The translations under genes and the position numbers were made by a program. A model generated the notes under the pieces. The model made no database searches. It was not told the DNA's origin and worked only from the letters and a program-made list of their open reading frames with translations. From contig CM046862.1 of NCBI GenBank assembly GCA_025617745.1, positions 54,179,597 to 54,243,596 of the forward strand: a stretch of DNA of 64,000 nt, read 5' to 3'. The DNA is from Heliocidaris erythrogramma (taxonomy: Eukaryota; Echinodermata; Echinoidea; Camarodonta; Echinometridae). Shown here in pieces: positions 1 to 10,425 of this stretch (its first letter is position 1; every line of letters starts with the position of its first letter).

Positions 1-32
<32 letters not shown>

Positions 33-33
33 T
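1..33. repeat. (TTA)n microsatellite
   Basis: About ten perfect TTA/ATT triplets open the window. Similar (TAA)n tails end an L2-like retrotransposon near 32.1 kb and a SINE near 55.9 kb, so this may be the tail of an element lying left of the window; its body is not visible. Confidence 0.9.
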
Positions 34-198
34 TGGATGGCATGGCTCCGTAATGTTTAATTTTTTGTAGGTGACGGCCTCCTAATTAATTTGCCATATA
101 TGGCTAGATGGCTATGTCTACATCATCTTTTTCTTTAGCTCTTTAGCACCGCGTACGCACACATGGTGTACGAAAATTAGTTTCGAGAGAGTTCAGGG

Positions 199-812
199 AT
201 CTCGTCATCTGATCATCTCTTCTAAAGGATGTCGACATGATGAGATCTGAATCTTGTTATCTGATCATCTCTCCTAAAGGATGTCGACATGATTAGATCC
301 GAGAGCTTGCCATCTGATCATCTCTTCTAAAGGATGTCGACATGATGAGATCTAATATCTTTTCATCTGATCATCTCTTATAAAGGATGTCGACATAATG
401 AGATCCGGGATCTTGTCACCTGATCATCTCTTCTATAGGATGTCGACATGATGAGATCCGGGATCTTATCATCTTTGCTAAAGGATGTCGACATGATGAG
501 ATCCGAGAGCTTGCCATCTGATAATCTCTTCTCAAGGATGTTGATGTGATGAGAACCGAGATCTAGTCATCTCATCATCTCATCTATAGGATGTCGACAT
601 GATGAGATCCGGGATCTTGTCATCTGATCATCTCTTCTAAAGAATGTCGACATGATGAGATCTGGGATCTCGTCATCTGATCATCTCTTCTGAAGAATGT
701 CGACATGATGAGATCCGAGATCTCGTCATTTGATCATCTCTTCGAAAGGATGTCGACATGATGAGATCCGGGATCTTTTCATCTGATCTTTTCGCTCGTA
801 AGATGTCGACTT
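199..812. repeat. 53-bp minisatellite, about 11-12 copies
   Basis: A tandem array with a period close to 53 bp. Each unit carries the words ATCTGATCATCTCTTCTAAA, GGATGTCGACATGATGAGAT and a short variable tail (CCGGGAT, CCGAGAG and similar). One unit near 467-515 is about 8 bp shorter, and the last is degenerate. The unit is rich in self-complementary words (TGATCA, GTCGAC, AGATCT-like), so single strands could fold. It lies just outside candidate element A. No gene is supported between 813 and 1,062. Confidence 0.9.
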
Positions 813-1070
813 CCCAAAATAATTATCTCAACATCTGGGTGGCACTTTTAAGCTTCCATAACCGGTATAACGATCTTGCCAATTATCAATTAACGAACCA
901 CGTAGACGTAAAAGTTAGACGTCATGACTTATGTCTGTAATTTGACATGACATCGATCAAGTAGGTCTAGGCCTACATAAAAGTATTCAAATTCAATAAG
1001 CACCGGAAATGGGCTTACTTGCGCTGCGCAGATGCGCGCTATTTACACGTACAGCGCGTAGTAATCCGTT

Positions 1071-1553
1071 GGTACTAGCTTGGTCTACCACCACTTGGTC
1101 TAATCATCTCCACGTGGTCTAACTTCATTTTGTCTACAACCAGTTTGTCTACTTACCATTTCGTCTAATTTCCATTTGGTGTAATAACCAATTCGTCTAA
1201 TACACAGTTTGGCTAAACCCATTAAGTCTAAAACCCATTTGGGCTAATTTTAGCTTCGGCTAATTTTCACTTCGTCTATTTCCAAATACTCTAACAGTCA
1301 TTTTGTCTACAAGCCACATAGTCTCGTATCCATTCGGCCTACACCTGCTTTGGCTAATACCATATGGTCTACCTATCATTTGGTCCAATTCCCTTTAGTC
1401 TAGTAACCAGTTGGGCTACTTATCATGTAGTCTAACTGTCATATGGTCTAATGACCATTTGGTCTTATATCCAATTCGTCTAATAACCAGTTAGGCTACT
1501 TATCCTTTGGTCTAATTTTATCATAGTCCAATGACCATTTGGTGCAATTAATA
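1071..1553. repeat. Left outer array of element A (TGGTCTAAT type)
   Basis: A highly degenerate array with a period of about 18-20 bp built on the words TTGGTCTAAT and CCATTTGGTC, for example CCACTTGGTCTAATCATC. Individual units diverge strongly but keep the GTCTA core. The reverse complement of the same pattern forms the right end of A (18,903-19,362) and a lone block at 35.1-35.9 kb. Confidence 0.85.
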
Positions 1554-1574
1554 TTTATTCTTCTGGCAAGTATC

Positions 1575-3442
1575 GTAACAGGCCCATGTGGGGCCCATAT
1601 GGGCATCATCCGGCCCATCCGGGCCATCTGGGCAAAAGGGAACCCATATAAATCCCATATGTATCCCTTGTGGGACCCATATGGGTTAACCCATTTTGAG
1701 ATCTACTTGGGCCAGCCCATATGGGAACCATATGGGACAAGACTGGGAAAACCCATATGGGAATGACATGTAAATGCCCATATGGGTATCATATGGGAAT
1801 AAGCTGGGCAAACCCATCTGGGAAACATCTGTAAATGCCCATATGGGTATCATATGGGAATAAGCTGGGCAAACCCATCTGTGAAACATATTCAAATGCC
1901 CATATGGGTATCATATGGGAATAAGCTGGGCAAACCCATATGGGAAACATTTGTAAATGCCCATATGGGTATCATATGGGAATAAGCTGGGCAAACCCAT
2001 CTGGGAAACATATATATTTGCCCAAATGGGCATCCTATGGGAATAAAATGGGCAAAACCATATGGGAAATATTTGTAAATGCCCAAATGGGTATCACATG
2101 GGAGTAAGCTGCGCAAACCCATCTGGGAAACATATATATTTGCCCATATGGGTATCATATGGGAATAAGCTGGGCAAACCCATCTTGGAAACATATATAT
2201 TTGCCCGAATGGGTATCATATGGAAATAAGCTGGGCAAACCCATCTGGGAAACATCTGTTAATGCCGATATGGGTATTACATTGGAATAAAATGGGCAAA
2301 CCTATATGGGAATGACATGTAAATGCCCATATGGGTATTACATGGGAATAAACTGGGCAAACCAATATGGGAAAGACATGCAAATATCCACATGGGTATC
2401 ATATGGGAATATGCTTGGCAAACCCAAATGGGAAAGACATGTAAATGCCCATATGGGTATCACATGGGAGTAAGCTGGGCAAACCCATCTGGGAAACATA
2501 TATATTTGCCCAAATGGGTATCATATGGGAATAAGCTGGGCAAACCCATCTGGGAAACATATATATTTGCCCAAATGGGTATCATATGGGAATAAACTGG
2601 GCAAACCGATATGGGAATGACATGTAAATGCCCATATGGGTATTATATGGGAATAAACTGGGCAAACCGATATGGGAATGACATGTAAATGCCCATATGG
2701 GTATCACATGGGAGTAAGCTGGGCAAACCCATCTGGGAAACATATATATTTGCCCAAATGGTTATCATATGGGAATAAACTGGGCAAACCGATATGGGAA
2801 TGACATGCAAATGCCCATATGGGTATTACATGGGAATAAACTGGGCAAACCGATTTCGGAATGACATGTAAATGCCCATATAGGTATCATATGGAAATAA
2901 GCTGGGCAAGCCCATTTGTGAAACATATTCAAATGCCCATATGGGTATCATATGGGAATAAGCTGGGCAAACCCATCTGGGAAACATATGTAAGTGCCCA
3001 TATGGGTATCATGTCGGAATAAGCTGGGCAAACCCATATGGGAAACATTTGTAAATGCCCATAAGATATCATATGGAAATAATCTGGGCAAACCCATCTG
3101 GGAAACACATTTCAATACCCATATGGGTATCATATGGGAGTATGCTGGGCAAACCCTTCTGGGAAACATATGTAAATGCCCATATCATAATTGGAATAAG
3201 CTGGGGAAACCGATATTGGTTTGACATGTAAATGCCCATATGGGTATTACATGGGAATAAACTGGGCAAACCGATATGGAAATGACATGTAAATGCCCAT
3301 ATTGGTATTACATGGGAATAAACTGGGAAAACCAATATGGGAAAGACATGCAAATGCCACATGGGTATCATATGGGAATATGCTGGGCAAACCCATCTGG
3401 GAAACATATGTAAATACCCATATGGGTATCATGTGGGAATAA
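1575..3442. repeat. CCCATATGGG array, about 61-bp period (inner left array of A)
   Basis: Roughly 30 units with a period near 61 bp. A typical unit has ATGCCCATATGGGTATCA, TATGGGAATAAGCTGGGC and AAACCCATCTGGGAAACA. Each unit holds two to four copies of the palindromes CCCATATGGG and CATATGG. The array resumes after a retrotransposon at 6,180-6,540, so it was split by that insertion. Short ORFs open in several frames on both strands because the repeat is stop-poor. These are treated as by-products, since 61 is not a multiple of three. Confidence 0.92.
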
Positions 3443-3443
3443 T

Positions 3444-6179
3444 GTATCATTCCACCTCCCCGTGTGGAGGCTTTTTTAAAGCCTCCTTAAAATGAATAAT
3501 ACACATTTTTATCATAAATTGACCCCAAATTAATTCGATAATGTTCTTAAATTTGATAGAACGAATTCCTTAAAGTTATCTCACATTAATGTTCGATCTT
3601 TGTCTAAAAAGTTTGAAGCTTTTAAATTATTGTTTGAAGATTGTATTCATACAAGGTTTGATGTTATTGGTATGTCTGAGGTATGTAATGTGACCAACAA
3701 GTCAATATTCGGTATAGAAGGATATTCTCTTGAAGTAAATTGTCGCCCCAGCGATTCAAGAGGAGGGGGAGTTGGAGCATACGTCAGTACATCACTAAAG
3801 TACAGGTGTTTGGAATATAGCATTAATCATGCAGAATCCCTTTGGTTAGAAATCAATATTACAGATGATATAAAAGTTACAGTTGGGATAATCTATAGAA
3901 AACCTAATACTAATGTGAAGGAATTTCAAAATGGTTTGTTGAGTGTGTTAGAAAAATGTAAAGTAGATCAACATAAGTGTGCTCTTCTGGGCGACTTCAA
4001 TATTAATTCTTTGGGTGAAGATGACGCTGTCGAGGAGTTTCTCACATCATTGCAATGCATAAGATTGGATCAATTGAATCAATCACCAACAAGGGTAACA
4101 AAAGATTCCTCTACATTATTAGATCACATATATTCAAATATCAACACATCTGAAATTCACTCAGGTATAATACAATCGGATGTGTCTGATCATTTCCAGT
4201 TTTTGCAATTTTCAAGAACATATCGAAAGTGAAGTCTAATAAAAAAGTAATTCGGTATAGATGTTATAAAAGATATGATATAGGAACTTTCAAAGAAGAT
4301 CTTGGTACTTTGAACTGGGTAACAGTATTTACATCAAAAGATATCAACACAGCTTATTCTAATTTTTGCATTTCTTTCTCGAACATATGTAATAAACATG
4401 CACCGTTGGTTACTAAGCAGTTAGGAAAGAGAAAGGCTGCTAAGAAGCCATGGATATCTCGAGGGATCATGAAATCGATTCGTGTGAAACACACAATGTA
4501 TGTCAAAGTTATTAAATCAGATCATCGTCAGGATCTTGTGGATAAGTACAAAAAAGTATAGAAATGTACTGACCACTATACTAAAAAATGCGAAAAGGAA
4601 TTACTACTGCAATTTGTTAAATAATAATAAGAATGACACAAATAAGACATGGGCTATAATCAATGAGTTGTTAGCTGGTAAATATAGATCAGGTGGAAGT
4701 GTTGAGGTGGACAGACTTGTCAAGCAGGTTCATGGAAAATGTGAGCAACTGACATCTGTGTCTGACATTGTTAATGAATTTAATGACTTCTTTGTGAACA
4801 TTGGACCAGATTTAGCTGATGAATTGCCAAATGGAGCTATAACATATGGTGAATATTTGGGACAAAATACTGAGCATTCTCTATTTTGGAAACCAATAAC
4901 TGCGGTCGAAGTTAGAACTCAATTATTGTTACTAGATACAAAAAAAGCTTGTGGTCACGATAATATTCCAGGAAAATTAATTAAAGATAGTGTTCCTTAT
5001 ATATCACATCCACTGGCATATATTTTTAACTTATCATTAGAGACTGGGAAGGTTCCGGATGAAATGAAAATTGCAAAGGTTACTCTTCTTCATAAAAAAG
5101 GCTCGAGAGAGGATCCAGGTAACTATAGACCCATATCGGTTCTACCTGTCTTAGGTAAAATATTTCAAAAAATAATAAATATCAGATTAATACAGTTTTT
5201 ATAAACAAATGATGCTTTCTATTACCATCAGTACGGTTTTCAGAAGAAATATAGTACCAAATTGTCATTAATCAATTTGATAAATGCAATTTTGAAGTCT
5301 ATAGATGAGGGGAAAGTTACCCTTGGTGTTTTCATTGATTTTAAGAAAGCTTTCGACACCATTAATCATGATATACTTTTAGGTAAACTCTCAATTACGG
5401 CATTCGAGGGTTACCACTTGAATTGTTAAAAAACTATCTTAGTAACAGATTTCAGTTTGTTCAATGTGGACAAACATTATCCAAAAAGAAAGAGATAAAA
5501 TGTGGTGTTCCACAAGGATCAGTACTAGGGCCAACTTTATTTTTGATCTACATAAATGATTTGCCTTCAGTAAGTGAGTATTTCAATTTTCGGTTGTTTG
5601 CCGACGATTCGAACCTTTTCCATACTTTTACAGCTGACCAGGTCGAAATTGATGCAGATGAAGTGAATGACAACATACAGAAGATACGAAACTGGTGCAT
5701 AGCCAATAAACTTACAATAAACTCAATGAAAACTAATTTCATGCTAATAAGTAGCAGGAGGGAAAAAATAGGTATGAATGGTAAATTGAAAATAGCTGGT
5801 GAGGAAATCAAAGAAGTTGATGTTGCCACTTTTGTTGGAATCAACATTGATAAACATCTGTCTTGGAATAATCACATTTGTTTTGTAAATCAGTGCATAA
5901 GAAAGAAAGTTGGAGTGATATTTAGGTTGCGACATTTTGTACCCAGGCGCACTTTAATACTGCTATATAAAGCCTTTATACAACCACACATTACCTACGG
6001 AATAGAAGTGTGGGGAAGCACTTATAAGACTAGCCTAAGAAGCATATTGTATTCACAGAAAATGGCGGTCCGTGCTATAACATTCAGTGAACATTCAGTA
6101 TATGTAAATATCATTGTATGTAAAAAAAATGTATTGTAATTAAACGTTGTTGGTGGTAAATAAATCAAATCAATCAATC
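3444..6179 (+). mobile_element. CR1/Jockey-group non-LTR retrotransposon, degenerate
   Basis: The element interrupts the CCCATATGGG array, whose units continue at 6,180. The 5' side (3,450-3,580) is non-coding and has a small palindrome around CCTCCCCGTGTGGAGG. The coding part has an endonuclease domain then a reverse transcriptase, and the 3' end is AAATAAATCAAATCAATCAA, the short-repeat tail typical of non-LTR elements that prime on their own 3' repeats. The coding region is broken and its C-terminal end is missing, so this copy should be inactive. Clade placement rests on motif style only. Confidence 0.85.
3576..6139 (+). pseudogene. Endonuclease-reverse transcriptase (ORF2) pseudogene
   Basis: An apurinic-type endonuclease is readable from about 3,576 to 4,230: NVRSLSKK near the start, LLGDFNINSLG (the GDFN motif) and SDHFQF at its end. 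The frame shifts near 4,229 and again near 4,550. RT block 1 includes GNYRPISVLPVLGKIFQK, ending at a TAA at 5,202-5,204. The same frame then continues through FIDFKKAFDTINHDIL (first catalytic Asp) until a shift near 5,390. The last block (5,423-6,139) has GVPQGSVLGP and the catalytic FADDSN box. It then stops shortly after the RT thumb, so the usual C-terminal part was deleted. At least three frameshifts and one internal stop are present. Confidence 0.88.
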
Positions 6180-6540
6180 AAGCAGGGCAAACCCTATGGG
6201 AAAGTCATATGAATGCCCATATGGATATCACATGGTAAATAAGCTGCATGGGCAATCCCATCTGGGGAAACATATATCAATACCTATATGGGTATCATAT
6301 GGGAATAAGCTGGGCAAACCCGTCTGGGAAACAAAAGTCAATGCCCATATGGGAGTAAGCTGGGCAAGTCCATATGAGTATGATATTCCAAAGTCAAAAT
6401 GGACGTCATTTTGAAATGACCTGGGCAAACCCATATTTTAAAATATGTAAACCCCAATGTGGGTATCATTATTGGAATAATCTGGGCGAAACCATATGGG
6501 TTAGAGGTGTAAATCATAAGTTGGGTAAACCCAAATTCTT
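6180..6540. repeat. CCCATATGGG array, continuation after the retrotransposon
   Basis: About six diverged units of the same 61-bp family (AAGCTGGGCAAACCC, GGGAAACA) resume directly after the retrotransposon tail. They degrade towards 6,540, where TGGGTAAACCCAAATTC is the last recognisable unit. Confidence 0.85.
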
Positions 6541-7365
6541 GAGGGGTAAATTCTTCTGACAAAAACTGATCAGCATACTATTAAAGATCTATATTGTACA
6601 CATTTGCGAACTGAATTCATATTTTGTTGTCATTATACTGGCCCTAACTTATCAAACGGTAATTAATCAATGCAGACCTAAAGAATGTGAGTAGTACATA
6701 AGAGAAAATGAAAGCACCTCCCAACCCCCATGAGCACTGACCCCTAGTACAAATGGTTGAGTCCACTTTTCAAAACCTGCACCATCTTTTGAGGAAACGG
6801 TATTCCATTGCTACTACCTACGAAGGAAGCACTACATGTCCACCTTCCTGCTTTGAAGGTAAGCTGCATTATATCTTATCGTTTCTTTCTAAATTCCATT
6901 TTCTCTTTGATATTGTTTATTAATTTAAAAGTACATGTATAGCCTGAGATGTACCATCCAGTGAAATTTTCTGGTTCATGACTGTCTTTTGTGGGATTAT
7001 TATGAGTGAATTGATAGAGAAATGTTAATTTAGTTGAGTTACCCGTTTACCTTATCTAAATACTCCCATTGTTTAAGTTGCAAGGCCCAAGAGGAAAGAA
7101 GTATGCCTGGGTCATATCGTTCACCTACCGCGTGATAGTATACATTCCGTACTGGTCTGTTTATAACTCCTTGGTTTAACTATGTGGTCTGGCTTTCCAT
7201 GTATATGGGCTAAGAAATCAAAATCATTTCACTAGGCAAGTGTGTATCGAGCACATAATTATGCAGCTTCAATTTCAAGACAAGATAAATGTCATAGTTT
7301 ATTATGTCATAATAATGTTATTGTTGGCTTCATGTGAGGAGCAACTGCCATAAATGAATAATTGA
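6541..7365. other. Unassigned interior of element A
   Basis: No ORF, RNA gene or repeat could be supported here. The sequence is ordinary AT-rich non-coding DNA between the A-type arrays and the start of the TGTGGTAC arrays. Confidence 0.6.
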
Positions 7366-7384
7366 TGTGCCATCCCTTACAAAA

Positions 7385-8375
7385 ATATCCTGTGGTATTC
7401 CTGTGGTATTTCTGTGGTACTTTATAATACCACAGAAAATACCACAGGGATGAAGAGGTACCACACATAAGCATGTGGTACTGCAGAGGTGTAGCCTGTG
7501 GTACCCATGTGGTATGAAAAATACCATAAGAAATACCACAAAGAAAAACTATACCACAAAAATACCATACAGCAGTGCTGTGGTATTTATATAGTACAGT
7601 GTAATACCACAGAAAATACCACAGGGATGAAAAGGCCCACACAGATTCCTGTGGTACTGCAGAGGAGTATAGCCTGTGGTACATACTTGGAACTAAAAAT
7701 ACCACAGGGATGAAAAGGCCCACACAGATTCATGTGGTACTGCAGAGGAGTATAGCCTGTGGTACATACTTGGAACTAAAAATACCACAGGGATGAAAAT
7801 GCCCACACAGATTCCTGTGGTATGTGTCGCCTGTGGTACCCATGTGGTACCCATTTACCCACAGGAAATACTACAAAGAAAATTTACCACAGAAATATCA
7901 TACAACAGTGCTGTACTGTTGTACAGTGTGACAAGGCTGTAAGAGATACCATACAGATTCCTGTGGTGCTGCAGAGGAGTAGCCTGTGGTACATACTTGG
8001 ACCTAAAATACCACAGGGATGAAAAGGCCCACACAGATTCCTGTGGTATACTGCAGATATGATCGCCTGTGGTAGCCATGTGGTAAAAGAAATACCACAG
8101 GAAATACTACAAAGAAAAATGTACCACAGAAATATCATACGACAGTGCTGTGTTATTTATGATTTATGTGGTATCTATTACAGCCGTGTACACTGTACCA
8201 CATAAATAACACAGCACGTACTGTTGTATGATATTTCTGTGGTACATTTTTCTTTGTAGTACATGTATTTCCTGTGGTATTTCTTTTACCACATGACTAC
8301 CACAGGCGATCACATCTGCAGTACCACAGGAATCTGTGTGGGCCTTTTCATCCCTGTGGTATTACACTGTACTAT
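7385..8375. repeat. Left TGTGGTAC array of B, with an internal inverted repeat
   Basis: Units carry AATACCACAGGGATGAAAAG, GCCCACACAGATTCCTGTGG and GTACTGCAGAGGAGTATAGC, repeated at spacings of about 80-130 bp. The block 7,995-8,155 is repeated in reverse complement at 8,195-8,360, centred near 8,175, so a 160-bp-arm hairpin could form. The array ends at the TA flanking the Tc1-type element. Confidence 0.85.
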
Positions 8376-8378
8376 ATA

Positions 8379-10029
8379 CAGTTAACAACAAAATTATTCA
8401 TACCCCTTGGAAAATTCTAGTTTTTTGCATTTTTCCTAAAAATGAATGGTTAACTGAATTTAATTGCACATCACATGAATGCATTTAGTTATCATCTGCA
8501 AATGAATGCTGTTTCTGGTTTCACCTCATTTGCATAACAACAGAAAAGGTGAATTATCCAAACTGGGTGATGTTCAAAATTATTCATACCCTTGGTGATC
8601 TATTGACTTTGTCAATCAGTATGAATCCAGTTCTTGTGATTAATGCTTGTAACACTTTCTTCACACTGTCACAATGCTTCTGGAGGTCTCTACTGAGATA
8701 TCAGGCCAATACCTGGTCTCCAATGGCCCAATCTCCTTGAGGATGTTGTCCACATATGCCATCACCTGGTCTTCAGGGGATTCGATGGATTTAAAGCAGA
8801 TTTTGTGTTTGCAGGTGGTGTAGTTTTAGACGTCATGAGGATAGGACTATGATATTGATATTTTCGTTAATATTCCTTACATTTTAATGACAATTCTGTA
8901 TCTAAGTTGAAACAAAGCACTCTTCCTGGAGAGACTTCCCTAGAGTCATTCACTGTTGCACTGTCAAGGGAAGGTATTTCCTGATACTTTTGTTCCATTA
9001 TGTTTAGGGAGGCCATGGTAGTTGTCTAAAGGTTGGATGGTGCCAATTTTATCAGTTTATTCAGTTACACTGATTGACTTATGGACACCTGCAAGTGGGT
9101 ACTCTAGTGAAGCTTAAAATACTGATCTTTATGTTCCAGGGCACTGTCAAACTGGTAGCATTTTGTGCACTGCAGCTGGTATCATGGAGGGCATATGGTA
9201 TAAATTTGGTTTACATTCATTTTGATATCAAGGATTGTAGCTTTCATACCAAAGATACAAAGAATATACCATATGAAGATTGATATACAGTAACAGTCAA
9301 TGTGGGATGTGTATGGTACTCAAAGGTTACATACTGTTATTCATGGTGACCTGACGTTAGAGTCATGAAATGACTTTAATATCACCAACATGGCCTTCCT
9401 GAGCACTCTGATTAAGAATGGGGCCAATGAATAAAGGTGAACCCTCCCACAGGCAGTGCAAAAGGGAAGGGCTCTTCAGGAATGGTGCTTTGCTTCATAA
9501 GTAGATACAGAATTTTCATTAAAATGCATGGAATAAATGACTGAAAATTTCAATATCATAGTCCTGTCATCATGAAGTCGATAACTGCATCACCTGTAGG
9601 ACACGAAATCTAATGAACTCCCTGAAGGTCAGGTGAAGGCATGTGTGGACACATCCTCAAGGAGATTGAGCTATTGGAGAACAGGTACTGGCCTGAAATC
9701 CCAGCATAGACCCCTCCGGAAGCCTTGTGACGGTGTATTATTATAATAAAGTGAATTACAAGCATTAATCACAAGGATCGGATTCATACTGATTGACAAA
9801 GTCAATAAATCACCAAGGGTATGAATAATTTTGAACATCGCCCAGTTTGGATAACTCACTTTTTCTATTGTTATGCAAATGAGGTGAAACCGGAAACGGC
9901 ATTCATTTGCAGATGATAACTAAATGTATTCAAGTGATGTGCAAGTAACTTCATTTAACCATTCATTTTTAGGAAAAATGCAAAAAACTAGAATTTTCCA
10001 AGGGGTATGAATAATTTTGTTGTTAACTG
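8379..10029. mobile_element. Tc1/mariner-type foldback element with about 570-bp inverted arms
   Basis: The left end is CAGTTAACAACAAAATTATT (TA at 8,377-8,378) and the right end is its reverse complement (TA at 10,030-10,031). The arms stay alignable for about 570 bp (8,379-8,945 and 9,465-10,029), sharing for example TTCATACCCCTTGGAAAATT and the segment around CAATCTCCTTGAGGATG. The 520-bp centre has no transposase-like frame, so it is non-autonomous. TA target use and CAG termini are typical of Tc1/mariner. It sits inside the B array, whose units resume at 10,030. Confidence 0.85.
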
Positions 10030-10195
10030 TATATACCACAGCACTGCTGTATGGTATTTTTGTGCTATAGTTTTTCTTTGTGGTATTTCCTATGGTATTT
10101 TTCATACCACTGTACTATATAAATAACACAGCACCGCTGTATGGTAATTTGTGGTATAGTTTTTTCTTTGTGGTATTTCCTATGAAATTTTTCAT
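10030..10195. repeat. TGTGGTAC array, remainder right of the Tc1-type insertion
   Basis: Two units with CAGCACTGCTGTATGGTATT and AGTTTTTCTTTGTGGTATTT continue the left B array after the foldback insertion. The array then stops at TTTTTCATACCCTCAGAAG. Confidence 0.8.
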
Positions 10196-10290
10196 ACCCT
10201 CAGAAGATGCCTCAGAATGAATAGCTCGAAACACATTGAATTATTTCAATCAGTTAGTGAATTCTGAACACTTTAGTATGTTTAATATCA

Positions 10291-10418
10291 GGGGCCTGTA
10301 ACATTTATAAAGATACAATAAATCTTACAATCAATTGTAACTCTTTAGTACATGGTTTGCCATAGACTTACGATTGATCAATCGTAAGATTGAGTTATCT
10401 CTTTATGTTACGGGCCCC
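10291..10418. mobile_element. Palindromic MITE, about 128 bp
   Basis: GGGGCCTGTAACATTTATAA at the left pairs with the reverse complement of TCTTTATGTTACGGGCCCC at the right. The arms contain the further complementary words ATCTTACAATCAATTGTAA and TTACGATTGATCAATCGTAA. It is too short to code. Confidence 0.7.
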
Positions 10419-10425
10419 AAATTAA

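Noticed and set aside
1539-3450. ORFs such as MGIIWE/CKCPYGYHMG repeats over the CCCATATGGG arrays, and the same at 17.9-18.9 kb
   Set aside because: The 61-bp period is not a multiple of three and both strands are open. The composition follows the palindromic repeat.
10197-10235. GAAGATGCCTCAGAATGAAT followed by GCTCGAAACAC as a Penelope-like or hammerhead-type motif
   Set aside because: It resembles the short motif found near some Penelope-like ends, but no ribozyme core or GIY-YIG/RT sequence accompanies it.
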